From a virus: a stretch of DNA of 64,000 nt. The DNA is taken from IMG/VR virus record IMGVR_UViG_3300021074_000002, positions 1 through 64,000 of that record. One strand, 5' to 3'. The position numbers were made by a program, and so were the translations under genes. Below, piece by piece: positions 53,267 through 61,345 of this stretch. The notes under the pieces were generated by a model. The model did not search any database, was not told the DNA's origin, and was given only the letters and a program-made list of their open reading frames with translations. Positions within the stretch are counted from its first letter, which is position 1, and every line of letters begins with the position of its first letter.

Positions 53267-55846
53267 TTATTTTTTAGTTTTGTTAGCTCGATTACTTGCA
53301 TTAATTTTTGCTATCTGTATATCATTTTGCATATTCTCACGAGTCACTTGAAGTTTTTCTCTCTCCACTTGAAGTTTTTGCATACTCTGAGAACTTTTAC
53401 TTGCTATATCTGCCATCTTGAGACTATAATCTTTAGAAGCTTTACTTTGTTCATGTGCAAGTTTACTAATTTCAAGTACATCAGGAACTTGGTTTTGATC
53501 AATATCTGCAAGAGCTCCTTTTGATTCAGCAGCAATAAGAGCAATCTCTTTTTTGTTAATTCTATCAAGTTCCTTCTGATAATCCTCATGTGCAAGATCT
53601 GACTGATGTTCTTGTGCAGCCTGTTCCATTTGAGCCTGAGCCTGCTGTTGTTGTTGTTGCAACTCTTGTTGTTTCTGTTGCATCTGTTGATCTTGCATAG
53701 CCAACTGTCTATCTCTCTGCTCTTTAAAGGTCTTCTGCATTGCTCTAATACTCTTTGTTGTATAGAGTTCTGTAACCTCATATAGACTTCCACCATTCTG
53801 CATGAAAGGTTGAGCAAGCTGACGAAGTTCATTAAATACTTGTGTATCCTCTGGACGATTTGTTGGAAACACTTTTAAATCCCTAAATCTAAGATCAGAA
53901 CCATTCACCTGTACAAATGCAGATTCTCCTTCAGATGTTACATAGGCAAGCGTACTCTGTGGTTTTGCACTCTCTATATATAAGGCAGCATCAATGATGG
54001 CCTGATATAGTTGTAGGGAAACATATTCATGTGCAATGAATAGAGGTTCTGTTTGTGAATAGGATTGTGAGACAGCATTGTTTACTCCTGTTGCAGATTC
54101 ACTGGCAGCTACAGATCCCATTCTTTGTTTGGAAAGACCTACTAGTTCCCAACATTCATTCTTTAGTTGTTGTGCTAATGTGTATCTAGCTTGTATCTCC
54201 TGTGTACGTGTGAGATCAAGAGCTGTAAACTGATTAAAACTTGAAGGAGCTTTTAAATTCTCTGGAGAGTCATCTATAAATACCACTCCCCTCTTACGTG
54301 CTTCCAATTCCCATATATCCAAAGCATCTTGTGCATCACCATCTTTAGGAATAGGAATGTGTCTGAGTGACATCAGTTGTACCTTACCTATCTCTTTCTC
54401 AAGGAGTTGATATAGTTGATTCATGCAGACATTGTACAACACCTGGAAAGGTTTCATCAGATCTACAAGACTCTTGGCTTCTGTATTCTTTACCTCATAT
54501 GTTATTCCTATGATGGGACAATATGGTAGAAGGTCATAGGGTTTTAGATGATAGATATCTGGGCCAATCTTATTTCCCTGATACCATTGATTTATCCATC
54601 CCCATTCAAGAGATTGTTGTGTAGGAATAGTCTTGCTTTTATAATTCTCATCAACAAGCATAGACTGATCATTGCCCATCTCATCTATATATATGATCTT
54701 ACCAATCTTTTTCTTAGAGATCCAATATCCCCTAACCACCACATACTTATATCCAAAGGAAGAGACATTAGATGTAAGGCCAAGAAAGTCTTTTAGTCCA
54801 TCATTGTTCTCTTTCATTTCACTCTCAATCATCATCCTTGTTTGGAGAATGGCTGGATCATATGTATCATATTGTACAGAGTCAATACCCTCAGGTGCAT
54901 TAGGATTACCAAGATTAGATTCACGCACATTGATCAATCCATAATCCTGTAGAGAACTTCTTAGATGATCTATCTCTTCTTTTGTAAGATCTGGGAATGT
55001 CTCAATAATCTCTGAGAGTTCCATAACTTGCACTGTTCCAGCAGCATATGCTCCCTGTGCCCTACCTGTTGTATCTGAAATAAACTTCCTGTCAGGAGTT
55101 GTTAAAAACCATGTGTTCTTAGGATTAGCCACCTCAATATTAAATCCTGTCTTAGAGTTGTCTTCATATATATGATAGAACTCTCTGGCAGATATGAGCA
55201 TATCTCTAAAAGCATCTTCACTCTTCTCTTTAATATTAAACTCTACCTTAGCACATGTGAGTTGATGATTACTCCATTTCTCAGCAATCGATGTGTAAGA
55301 ATCAAGTTGATCCTTCACCTCATCCATAGACATTTTCTCAAGATCTTCATCATTGATCTCCTGGCCTTCCATTGCAGCTTTCTCCAAGATCTTTTGCTTG
55401 GCCTGCTGTAATACATATTTCTGAAGGAGATCTGTTTTAAACTCTAACTCTTCTGCCTTGGAATTATCATCATAGGCTTTTACCTTAATGCTATCAGGAC
55501 GTTTAGAGATCTCTCCTATAAGTTCATTAACAGGAGTGGTAACAATAGAATACATCTTTACATAGGAAGGAAGGCTAAGATCTGCTTCCAGCATTTCTGT
55601 AAAGTTTTTTACATCACGTTCCTGATAGAAATCCTCTGGACGAAGGATACCCTTCATAAGATCATAGTTCTTTACAAACGTATCACGATTCTTTACATAC
55701 TCAGAATATGCCTTATTAGCAAAGTAATCCATTGTGTTCTTCACCCAACTTTCATCCATCTTTTCTTTCTCTGTTTTGAACTGATCTGGAAAGATGTTAA
55801 GGTATGCATATCTAATAGTGGCATCCTTTGTGTAGCGAATTATCAT
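53267..55846 (-). CDS. Portal protein (859 aa)
   Basis: Recognisable crAss-like portal: LRPEDFYQERDVKNFTEML, SYVKMYSIVTTPVNELIGEI and SKRPDSIKVKAYDD near the N-terminus; YWISKKKIGKIIYI, LPYCPIIGITYEVKN, PFQVLYNVCMNQLYQLLEKE in the stem/wing region; GSVAASESATGVNNAV and SQTEPLFIAHEY further on. Residues about 715-760 are a Gln-rich coiled coil, and the C-terminal 140 residues are highly charged helix (QKLQVEREKLQVTREN), longer than in most portals. Twelve copies form the DNA gate in the capsid vertex. An HNH gene lies between it and TerL, 11 bp upstream. Confidence 0.9.
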   Translation of the reverse strand: MIIRYTKDATIRYAYLNIFPDQFKTEKEKMDESWVKNTMDYFANKAYSEYVKNRDTFVKNYDLMKGILRPEDFYQERDVKNFTEMLEADLSLPSYVKMYSIVTTPVNELIGEISKRPDSIKVKAYDDNSKAEELEFKTDLLQKYVLQQAKQKILEKAAMEGQEINDEDLEKMSMDEVKDQLDSYTSIAEKWSNHQLTCAKVEFNIKEKSEDAFRDMLISAREFYHIYEDNSKTGFNIEVANPKNTWFLTTPDRKFISDTTGRAQGAYAAGTVQVMELSEIIETFPDLTKEEIDHLRSSLQDYGLINVRESNLGNPNAPEGIDSVQYDTYDPAILQTRMMIESEMKENNDGLKDFLGLTSNVSSFGYKYVVVRGYWISKKKIGKIIYIDEMGNDQSMLVDENYKSKTIPTQQSLEWGWINQWYQGNKIGPDIYHLKPYDLLPYCPIIGITYEVKNTEAKSLVDLMKPFQVLYNVCMNQLYQLLEKEIGKVQLMSLRHIPIPKDGDAQDALDIWELEARKRGVVFIDDSPENLKAPSSFNQFTALDLTRTQEIQARYTLAQQLKNECWELVGLSKQRMGSVAASESATGVNNAVSQSYSQTEPLFIAHEYVSLQLYQAIIDAALYIESAKPQSTLAYVTSEGESAFVQVNGSDLRFRDLKVFPTNRPEDTQVFNELRQLAQPFMQNGGSLYEVTELYTTKSIRAMQKTFKEQRDRQLAMQDQQMQQKQQELQQQQQQAQAQMEQAAQEHQSDLAHEDYQKELDRINKKEIALIAAESKGALADIDQNQVPDVLEISKLAHEQSKASKDYSLKMADIASKSSQSMQKLQVEREKLQVTRENMQNDIQIAKINASNRANKTKK

Positions 55847-55857
55847 GGTAGTGAAAT

Positions 55858-56433
55858 TTAAGTTATTTCATAATTTAATAAAGCATCATAAGTAGCATTT
55901 GAAATTACATATTTGTATTTCATTGCCAAATTTAACAGTTGTTTTTCCTTTTCTCTCTTATAACATTCTGCTGCTTCTGTTATTGTTGAAAAAATTCCTT
56001 TATATGTAGATACTTTATTTACCTTAATATGACTAACAAATTTATCACGATGTTTATATACACCTAAAGGATATTCTCTTTTATTCATTGGTTTTATAAG
56101 TGCAAGATTAATTTCTTGTGGAACAAAACAACAAGTTTCAGGAGAGTAAATTTTATTTCCTTTTATGAGTAAATCTTTATCTAATTGGCAACCTTCTATA
56201 TTATTAATAGTAAACCATTTAGCAAAATTTTGGAAATTTAACCATTCTTCACACATTGTACAATCTTTATAAGAAGGGTGTCTTATATGAAGTTTATCAT
56301 CATAACACCTTTGTAACATAGCTGCCCAAGCATTATATTCTTTTGTGTGTCCTGTTTTATTTCTAGATTTATACTTTCCCGTTCCCATAAAACCAACACC
56401 ATATATCTTTTCTTCTGATCCTGTTTTTCTCAT
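55858..56433 (-). CDS. HNH/AP2-type homing endonuclease (191 aa)
   Basis: EYNAWAAMLQRCYDDK, then HIRHPSYKDCTMCEEWLNF and FAKWFTINN are the standard opening of a large phage HNH-like family. GCQLDKDLLIKGNKIYSPET and CCFVPQEIN hold the degenerate catalytic centre (LDKD in place of LDRI). The C-terminal part (REYPLGVYKHRDKFVSHI, KVSTYKGIFSTITEAAECY) is an AP2-like DNA-binding domain. It starts within the TerL stop (TAATG, 1-bp overlap) and ends 11 bp before the portal. Insertion at the terminase-portal junction is common for mobile endonucleases. Activity is uncertain given the altered motif. Confidence 0.85.
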   Translation of the reverse strand: MRKTGSEEKIYGVGFMGTGKYKSRNKTGHTKEYNAWAAMLQRCYDDKLHIRHPSYKDCTMCEEWLNFQNFAKWFTINNIEGCQLDKDLLIKGNKIYSPETCCFVPQEINLALIKPMNKREYPLGVYKHRDKFVSHIKVNKVSTYKGIFSTITEAAECYKREKEKQLLNLAMKYKYVISNATYDALLNYEIT

Positions 56434-58463
56434 TATGAAAATAGTTTATGTTTTGGTCTGTTAAATATTCCTCTGGATTCTGCGAATAATTGAGCCTTTG
56501 GTCTTTTTGTAAACATCGAGGTTACCCTTGGATCACTTGATCCCCCTACTCGTCCCATGATTGGATCCATTCTCATAGCTTGAGCAATGGCAAGTTCAGC
56601 AGCAATGATTCTATCAAAGTTACCATCCTCATCATATTGAATTACTTCCTCAAGGAGAACAGGATCAAATATTTTAGTTATGCCTGTGAGTTCTCGTACA
56701 ACTACTCCATTGTCATCTTTTTCTGTGTATATGATCTCTTCCATATACTTCTTAAAACAGTTGTGAAGGTAATCAATTATTTTCTGTGCGCTACGATGTA
56801 TACCATATTCTCTTTTAACAGTTGTATTAGGAACAATTTCCATTAACCACTGAGGTTGTTTCTCCAGATAATGTCCATCTCCTTTGGCTTTCATGTATTC
56901 TATGAATGAGATATCATCATTCTCACAGAGAGTACGAGCATTATAATACTTAATTAAATATCTGGCCTGTTCTTCCCATGTATCTTTCTTCTCTGGCCTG
57001 GCACAATAAGAAGCCACAAACATATCCTGATACTTCTCACCAGCAATATCATGCATCCTCTTATATATGTATACAGATCCTAAGGAAGAACTATAGGCAC
57101 TCTGTCCTTGTCTGTAAGGGTCAACTCCTGCAACATACAATCCATAAGGAGGAGATTCTACAGGGAACTCATAAATAATAACAGGAGCATCTTTCTCATC
57201 TGAACTTCGTAATGGAAAATTACTTATGGGTTGTTTGTCTGTAAACTCGTGTATAATTTTTTCTCCATCATGTAAAAGAATAACAGGAGTTCCTGTTCTT
57301 TCTCTTTCCTGAAGTCTAAACTTCTGACGCTTAGCAGCTTCTGTATCAAAGATATTATTCTGATCTCTTAAGAAACATTCCTCAACTGTCAGAGGATAAT
57401 ACATTTTCTGTTTTAAATAGAGAGCTCTGTCAGGATTTGTCTTTGCTGCAAGTCTTTCCTGTTCTATTAATGCTGTAGCTTTCTCTTTATCAGAAGCATA
57501 TATCAATATTTTTGAAAGTTCACGATGATCTGGTATTGTTATTCCACGTTCCTGTTCAAGCCATTGATATAAAGGAATCTCCACTTTACAATCCTGTCTG
57601 TAAAGTCCTGACAAGAACAATGCACTCTTTGTTTTTGTTCCTTCATATTCATAAGCCAAAAAATTATTGGCATCTGGATTGTAGAAGAAGTTTTCTGCAT
57701 CCCTGCCATTTTCAAATGATCCTCCTGTTCCCACAAGAATAGGAACAGCTCTCCATCCAAACTTTCCTTTAAACGCAGGTTCAGCTGCTTTAAAAGAAGA
57801 AGCAAATGGATACTTCCCTACCTCATCCATTATAAATGTCCTTGCTGTGGTACCAGCTGCAACCTCAGTGTTGCGACCATCGTTTGCATTACGAATAACA
57901 ATGTAACTCCACACCTCATCATCTCCACTAGGTTTCTTATATCCCAGCCTAATCTGGTTGAGTCTCCATGTCTTATCTAAACGTGGTATATTAATTCCTT
58001 CCCACAAATTTTTTAATCCAAAATCCACTTTATCCTTTAAAAGGGAAAGGTCATTGTCATTTCCACATACAATAACATTCTGTGTATTGGCAAACATTAT
58101 GGCATTCATACCAAAATAGGAAGCTTCCATCTCACTCTTGCCTCCCTGTCTACCTCCAACCTCCATATATCCCTTCTTCTCTATCCTACACTGCTCCAAC
58201 GCTTCTGCTCTAATCCACTCATTGTCACGTAAATCTGGATAGCTTTCCACCCTAATATCATTTCCATGCTCATCCTGTTGATCAAGCCTTATCTTCCAAT
58301 GATTCAAATGCCAATACAACCATCCACTAAAGAAAATCCCATTGACAGAAATTCCTCCTTTAATCTTTTCTTCCTCCCATTTAATAAGTTGATTAAACTC
58401 ATTAGTTCCTGGAGGAGGAAGACTCTTCATATTCCTGAAGAATTCTGTACTCTTGATTTCCAT
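56433..58463 (-). CDS. terL: Terminase large subunit
   Basis: 676 aa. ATPase: Walker A-like GGRQGGKS at residues 103-110 and Walker B TFIMDEVGKY with DE at 213-214. RNase H-like nuclease: D448 in YVAGVDPYRQG, an acidic pair near E514 in LCENDDISF, and D617 in NFDRIIAAELA. These are the expected two halves of the packaging motor that cuts concatemers and translocates DNA into the portal. Typical crAss details are SGWLYWHLNHWKI near the N-terminus and YPLTVEECFLRDQNNIFD. The start touches the stop of the 104-aa gene (1-bp overlap). No truncation is seen. Confidence 0.95.
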   Translation of the reverse strand: MEIKSTEFFRNMKSLPPPGTNEFNQLIKWEEEKIKGGISVNGIFFSGWLYWHLNHWKIRLDQQDEHGNDIRVESYPDLRDNEWIRAEALEQCRIEKKGYMEVGGRQGGKSEMEASYFGMNAIMFANTQNVIVCGNDNDLSLLKDKVDFGLKNLWEGINIPRLDKTWRLNQIRLGYKKPSGDDEVWSYIVIRNANDGRNTEVAAGTTARTFIMDEVGKYPFASSFKAAEPAFKGKFGWRAVPILVGTGGSFENGRDAENFFYNPDANNFLAYEYEGTKTKSALFLSGLYRQDCKVEIPLYQWLEQERGITIPDHRELSKILIYASDKEKATALIEQERLAAKTNPDRALYLKQKMYYPLTVEECFLRDQNNIFDTEAAKRQKFRLQERERTGTPVILLHDGEKIIHEFTDKQPISNFPLRSSDEKDAPVIIYEFPVESPPYGLYVAGVDPYRQGQSAYSSSLGSVYIYKRMHDIAGEKYQDMFVASYCARPEKKDTWEEQARYLIKYYNARTLCENDDISFIEYMKAKGDGHYLEKQPQWLMEIVPNTTVKREYGIHRSAQKIIDYLHNCFKKYMEEIIYTEKDDNGVVVRELTGITKIFDPVLLEEVIQYDEDGNFDRIIAAELAIAQAMRMDPIMGRVGGSSDPRVTSMFTKRPKAQLFAESRGIFNRPKHKLFS

Positions 58464-58777
58464 TATCTCTGCATTCTATGTGGTACTTCACCTTTACCTC
58501 TGGCCTCTTTTTTGGCTTCCTCTTTTTCACGAAGTGTATTCACTACTTCCAAAAGAGAAAGATAGTTCTTCATTGTATCCTGAATAAACTTTCCCTGTTG
58601 CTCTATAGAAGCAACAACCATAGGCATTGTTCCTCCCCTGGCTATTGGTTTCCACTCTATCCTATCCTTCAGATGTTCAAAAGGATTGGCATTGATATAT
58701 CCTCTCCATGTCAGAAGTTGTTGTTCGGCCCAATCAAGCTCCGTAGAAATAAATATACTTTTCTTTGCTACTGCCAT
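58463..58777 (-). CDS. Possible small terminase subunit (104 aa)
   Basis: Directly upstream of TerL and coupled to it (1-bp overlap). Helical: STELDWAEQQLLTWRGYI ... FEHLKDRIEWKP, then GGTMPMVVASIEQQGKFI and a long basic helix (LEVVNTLREKEEAKKEARGK). Position and size suit a small terminase subunit, or an assembly factor. I see no clear helix-turn-helix DNA-binding motif, so the assignment is from context only. Confidence 0.4.
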   Translation of the reverse strand: MAVAKKSIFISTELDWAEQQLLTWRGYINANPFEHLKDRIEWKPIARGGTMPMVVASIEQQGKFIQDTMKNYLSLLEVVNTLREKEEAKKEARGKGEVPHRMQR

Positions 58778-58779
58778 GA

Positions 58780-58965
58780 TTATAGTTTTAATCCTGAAGA
58801 GGCAGCTGTCAACTTCTGTACAGCTGGGGCAACAATCTTTGTCAGCAAATTGTTGATTAGCTCATTTACCTTCTCTCTATTTACTTGTGCAATGTTCTCT
58901 GTAGCAGCCAAAGCTGCAAGTTCCCTAATGGTTGCAAATGCATCCTGTGTTTGTGAATTGTTCAT
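58780..58965 (-). CDS. Small helical protein of the pre-terminase operon (61 aa)
   Basis: MNNSQTQDAFATIRELAALA, then an Asn/Val-rich second helix and VAPAVQKLTAASSGLKL. Ala-rich and probably a helical bundle. 2 bp from the next gene on each side, so it fits the operon. Unknown function; I do not recognise a family. Confidence 0.45.
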   Translation of the reverse strand: MNNSQTQDAFATIRELAALAATENIAQVNREKVNELINNLLTKIVAPAVQKLTAASSGLKL

Positions 58966-58966
58966 A

Positions 58967-59203
58967 TCAATTTAATAATTGGTTTATATCATCATCTGTA
59001 ATATTCTTATTCAGGAGTTTTGGATCATCCATATATTCATCCTTAACATATATACCAACCCTATCTATGTTTTCTCCAGGATCTCCTATAATATCAACAT
59101 ACAAGACCCCATTTTCATAAAGATCAATCAATGTATCAATGAATGATTCCAGAGGAATCTTCCTCAATCTAATCTGTTTCATCGTCTTATTTCGAATTAA
59201 CAT
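58967..59203 (-). CDS. Small acidic protein (78 aa)
   Basis: Starts MLIRNKTMKQIRLRKI. A second ATG (MKQIRLRKIPLESF, 7 codons later) would remove most of the 17-bp overlap with the zinc-ribbon gene and is a good alternative start. Acidic body (VDIIGDPGENIDRVGIYVKD, ITDDDINQLL). Unknown function, in the tight pre-terminase operon. Confidence 0.45.
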   Translation of the reverse strand: MLIRNKTMKQIRLRKIPLESFIDTLIDLYENGVLYVDIIGDPGENIDRVGIYVKDEYMDDPKLLNKNITDDDINQLLN

Positions 59204-59477
59204 GTTCTTCCTGCTCTTCTGTCAGCACAGCCTTCCAACTTTTTATTCCACATGAACAAGACAAACACTTTGTCTTCTGCATAAGAGGACATCCACACTC
59301 TGTACAATGTTCATACATCTGTAAGAGCCAACTAGCCTGTGGATTGTTAACAGAATTAAGTGGACAAATCTTACATACCTCCATCCTCCTAATATGTATC
59401 CTCTCTATCTTATCCTTTAGAATAGAAGGAGGAATCAAATGATTACGCCAACCTTCATATATCTCAGAGAGTTTCAT
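59187..59477 (-). CDS. Zinc-ribbon protein of the pre-terminase operon (96 aa)
   Basis: I choose ATG 59477 (MKLSEIYEGWRNHLIPP) over 59516, since it matches the usual start of this protein type and cuts the overlap with the previous gene from 53 to 14 bp. CKICPLNS, then CTECGCPLMQKTKCLSCSCG supply seven Cys, enough for one or two zinc sites. The end is SWKAVLTEEQEEHV. Similar small Cys-rich proteins stand before terminase genes in Bacteroidota phages. The role is unknown. Confidence 0.6.
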   Translation of the reverse strand: MKLSEIYEGWRNHLIPPSILKDKIERIHIRRMEVCKICPLNSVNNPQASWLLQMYEHCTECGCPLMQKTKCLSCSCGIKSWKAVLTEEQEEHVNSK

Positions 59478-59814
59478 TGATCTTTTCATTAAGATTTTTA
59501 ATAATACATGTAACATTCTTAAGCTTCGCCTCTATATTATTTCTTCTCTGTGTTGAGAGGGTCTGTAACAGAAGCCCTTCATACAACTCTTTATTCTCCA
59601 AAGATCTCTTTAACATCCTCTTAGCTTTTATATCACTAAAGAAAAATCTACCAAACCCAGAAAGCTCCATACTATTCACCATCTTTGTAGCTTCCAGCAT
59701 TGTATTAAACTGATGATTAATCACAGCCTCAATTGTCTTCTCAGGAGTCATCAATGAAACAGCCATCTTGCGAATAATAAACTGTTTTACAGAAAGACTA
59801 ACAGGCTTATCCAT
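59464..59814 (-). CDS. Helical protein of unknown function (116 aa)
   Basis: MDKPVSLSVKQFIIRKMAVS, then a charged helical chain with FGRFFFSDIKAKRMLKRSLE and LQTLSTQRRNNIEAKLKNV. No motif recognised. It overlaps both neighbours slightly (8 bp and 14 bp), so translation is probably coupled with the winged-helix gene upstream. A DNA-packaging accessory is possible. Confidence 0.45.
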   Translation of the reverse strand: MDKPVSLSVKQFIIRKMAVSLMTPEKTIEAVINHQFNTMLEATKMVNSMELSGFGRFFFSDIKAKRMLKRSLENKELYEGLLLQTLSTQRRNNIEAKLKNVTCIIKNLNEKINETL

Positions 59815-60157
59815 GTGTAAGATTTATTTCCAACTTAATATTCAAAGCAAAATTTAACTGTATCATAGGAACCACCTTTATCTTCCCTCCCTCCTTAATA
59901 AAAATTCCCATCTTCTTTAGCTTGGAAACAATATTGCTTATCGTAGGACTAGAGCTCTCATACTTCTTACAAAACTCCTCCTTAACATTAGCATACGACA
60001 TGTTCCCACGTACAGCTGTAAAAGCTATGAGTTGCACCTCTCTCTGTGTAAGCTTCAAATTATTCAAAGCAGAAAGCACATTATAATACCTCTCCGCTAA
60101 TACATAATTGTCCTCATTCTGGAAGCTTAACTTTTGTAAAATAATCTTGTTGGCCAT
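59807..60157 (-). CDS. Winged-helix DNA-binding protein, first gene of the late block (116 aa)
   Basis: Residues about 35-90 read as a winged helix: LTQREVQLIAFTAVRG (helix 1), SYANVKEEFCKKYESSSPTI (helix 2/turn), SNIVSKLKKMGIFIKEGGKI (recognition helix and wing). It is the first leftward gene, 20 bp after a TATCTTTG box, so it is a fair candidate regulator of the late operon or a packaging-recognition protein (small terminases may use such folds). The C-terminal strand MIQLNFALNIKLEI may dimerise. Function is inferred from fold and place. Confidence 0.6.
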   Translation of the reverse strand: MANKIILQKLSFQNEDNYVLAERYYNVLSALNNLKLTQREVQLIAFTAVRGNMSYANVKEEFCKKYESSSPTISNIVSKLKKMGIFIKEGGKIKVVPMIQLNFALNIKLEINLTHG

Positions 60158-60176
60158 TATTTAGTTTTATCTCTTA

Positions 60177-60184
60177 CAAAGATA
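60177..60184 (-). promoter_or_regulatory. Leftward -7 promoter element of the late block
   Basis: TATCTTTG on the minus strand fits TAnnTTTG exactly and stands 20 bp before the ATG at 60157. No TTG is found at the usual distance upstream, so activity may need a phage or host factor. Confidence 0.5.
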
Positions 60185-60212
60185 TAACAAATTTAATTAT
60201 TTTTTACCATGA

Positions 60213-60220
60213 TAAATTTG
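60213..60220 (+). promoter_or_regulatory. Rightward -7 promoter element
   Basis: TAAATTTG matches TAnnTTTG. It points to the plus-strand genes, 227 bp before the ATG at 60447. The -33 TTG is not evident. With the leftward box 29 bp away it forms a divergent pair. Confidence 0.45.
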
Positions 60221-60288
60221 GGAAAAAGAATTTATTCCTGGAGATAAGAAATAGTTTTTTGATTTTTTAATCTTCCTGGTTAGAAACT

Positions 60289-60407
60289 CCCCCCTAAGAC
60301 TGTAGGGGAAAATGACTCCCCTCCTTCCATATTATTTGTGTGAGTGTTGATTGGGACTACACCATCAAAAAACCCCCCCAACGATTTACCAGTGTGGGGT
60401 ATTCCCC
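60289..60407 (+). promoter_or_regulatory. Leader with alternating C and G tracts
   Basis: In an AT-rich genome this 5' leader carries C6 (60289-60294), G4 (60305-60308), C4 (60318-60321), C7 (60373-60379), G4 (60396-60399) and C4 (60404-60407). Each G tract can pair with the C tract before or after it (for example CCCCTA/TAGGGG or GGGGA/TCCCC), so at least two mutually exclusive folds are possible. Confidence 0.45.
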
Positions 60408-60446
60408 TTGGTCATCATTATTAATAAACAAAAAACAAAAAACAAA

Positions 60447-60809
60447 ATGAAACGAGTAACGATTCACAGAGGGTTATTTTCAGCAGAGGGTAGATTCACA
60501 GGCTTCAACGCTGCAGGCCAAAAGTTTTTCATTGGGGAGAATATGCTAAAGAGTCTTGGCATTGACAAGGACACAGAGGTAGACAAGATCCCAAAACTGT
60601 TTGCATTATGCGATGAAGAGACACGCACAGACAAGAATGATCAGGAATATCAGCGTTGGGAAGCCAAATCAGCATTCCTAACATTACAGGATATGCTAAT
60701 GGCAAGCCTTGAAACAGAGATTGCAGACAAGATGGCAGAAGAGCTACTTGCAAGTTATAGCAGTACAACCACACTTGATCCATTAGCAAGAGCAAAGACA
60801 ATTGTCTAA
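60447..60809 (+). CDS. Small plus-strand protein of unknown function (120 aa)
   Basis: I choose ATG 60447 (MKRVTIHRGLFSAEGRF) rather than 60351, whose extra 32 residues come from the structured leader and an A-rich spacer. GFNAAGQKFFIGENMLKSL and LFALCDEETRTDKNDQEYQR suggest a small beta-barrel-like domain, then a helical end (DMLMASLETEIADKMAEELL). It is followed by a strong terminator and is probably a monocistronic, well-expressed early gene. I do not recognise the family. Confidence 0.65.
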   Translation: MKRVTIHRGLFSAEGRFTGFNAAGQKFFIGENMLKSLGIDKDTEVDKIPKLFALCDEETRTDKNDQEYQRWEAKSAFLTLQDMLMASLETEIADKMAEELLASYSSTTTLDPLARAKTIV

Positions 60810-60820
60810 ATGGTGACCAC

Positions 60821-60856
60821 AGCAACATTCCTCGCAAGGGGAGTGTTGCTTTTTAA
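60821..60856 (+). terminator. Strong intrinsic terminator with GCAA loop
   Basis: AGCAACATTCCTC-GCAA-GGGGAGTGTTGCT, 13 paired positions (two or three G-T) closing a GNRA-type tetraloop, followed by TTTTAATT. 11 bp after the stop of the 120-aa gene. Confidence 0.88.
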
Positions 60857-60884
60857 TTGATCATTCGTGCAAGGGAAGCACAAA

Positions 60885-60914
60885 GCTAACGCAAACACAT
60901 TGCTTACGCAAACA
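60885..60914. repeat. Pair of iteron-like direct repeats
   Basis: GCTAACGCAAACA (60885-60897) and GCTTACGCAAACA (60902-60914): 12 of 13 identical, 17 bp start to start, followed by an A-rich, easily melted stretch. Could be protein-binding sites. Only two copies are seen. Confidence 0.4.
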
Positions 60915-60997
60915 AAAAAATATATGTAAGGGTGGGTAAATAAACGAAGAATTCGTACAGTTGGGTGGGTTATCTCAGCAATTATATAGCAACTAAT

Positions 60998-61196
60998 GAT
61001 ATATTAACCCAAGAGTATGACTTTTATCATATAAATAAAAGTTCACCCCGAGAATTTTAATATATCGATGTCAAGATTCCGTTAGTCTTGAGGGTCAAAA
61101 GAGGGGTAGAAGTACACGTCATAGCCTATTTATTGACTCTTGGATATCCTCAAAATCTTAAATCATGCAATAAATATAGCTTTCCAATGCTATATT
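60998..61196 (+). ncRNA. Candidate structured RNA 1 in the gene-free 60.86-61.39 kb stretch
   Basis: No gene between 60810 and 61393. Nested stems: GATATATTAA (60998-61007)/TTAATATATC (61057-61066) enclosing ACTTTTAT/ATAAAAGT (61020-61042); then a long bulged arm AAGATT (61073)/AATCTT (61154), TTGAGG (61088)/CCTCAA (61148), GTCAA (61094)/TTGAC (61133); then AATATAGC-8 nt-GCTATATT (61173-61196). A competing pairing exists, CCAAGAG (61009)/CTCTTGG (61137), and a local TCAAGA/TCTTGA, so alternative folds are possible. Strand is assumed from the neighbours. The rest (61197-61393) is AT-rich with no gene. Confidence 0.4.
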
Positions 61197-61282
61197 AACA
61201 TATTATGTATGTATATGTCATTATAGTATCATTGATATATTTTGTGTAATATATGCATATGTATTGCATAGATGTCCTTTAG

Positions 61283-61345
61283 ATAAGGAATAATGGTTAT
61301 GCATTCATTAGAGTGTATGTGAGTTCGATTCTCATGTTTTCTACA
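61283..61345 (+). other. tRNA-like fragment (canonical T arm, no full tRNA)
   Basis: GTGAG-TTCGATT-CTCAT (61319-61335) is a perfect T arm with canonical loop residues, preceded by a D-loop-like GGTTA (61295-61299) and a hairpin ATGCATTC-ATTA-GAGTGTAT where the anticodon arm would be. The D stem is missing, the acceptor strands do not pair, and no CCA follows. Relic or mimic; not a functional tRNA as seen. Confidence 0.3.

Noticed and set aside
59478-59516. Upstream start of the zinc-ribbon gene (MLHVLLKILMKRS...)
   Set aside because: It would overlap the previous gene by 53 bp. MKLSEIYEGW at 59477 fits the family start and operon spacing.
61283-61345. Functional tRNA gene
   Set aside because: No acceptor stem, D stem or CCA. 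The distance from the D loop to the T loop is about 7 nt too short.
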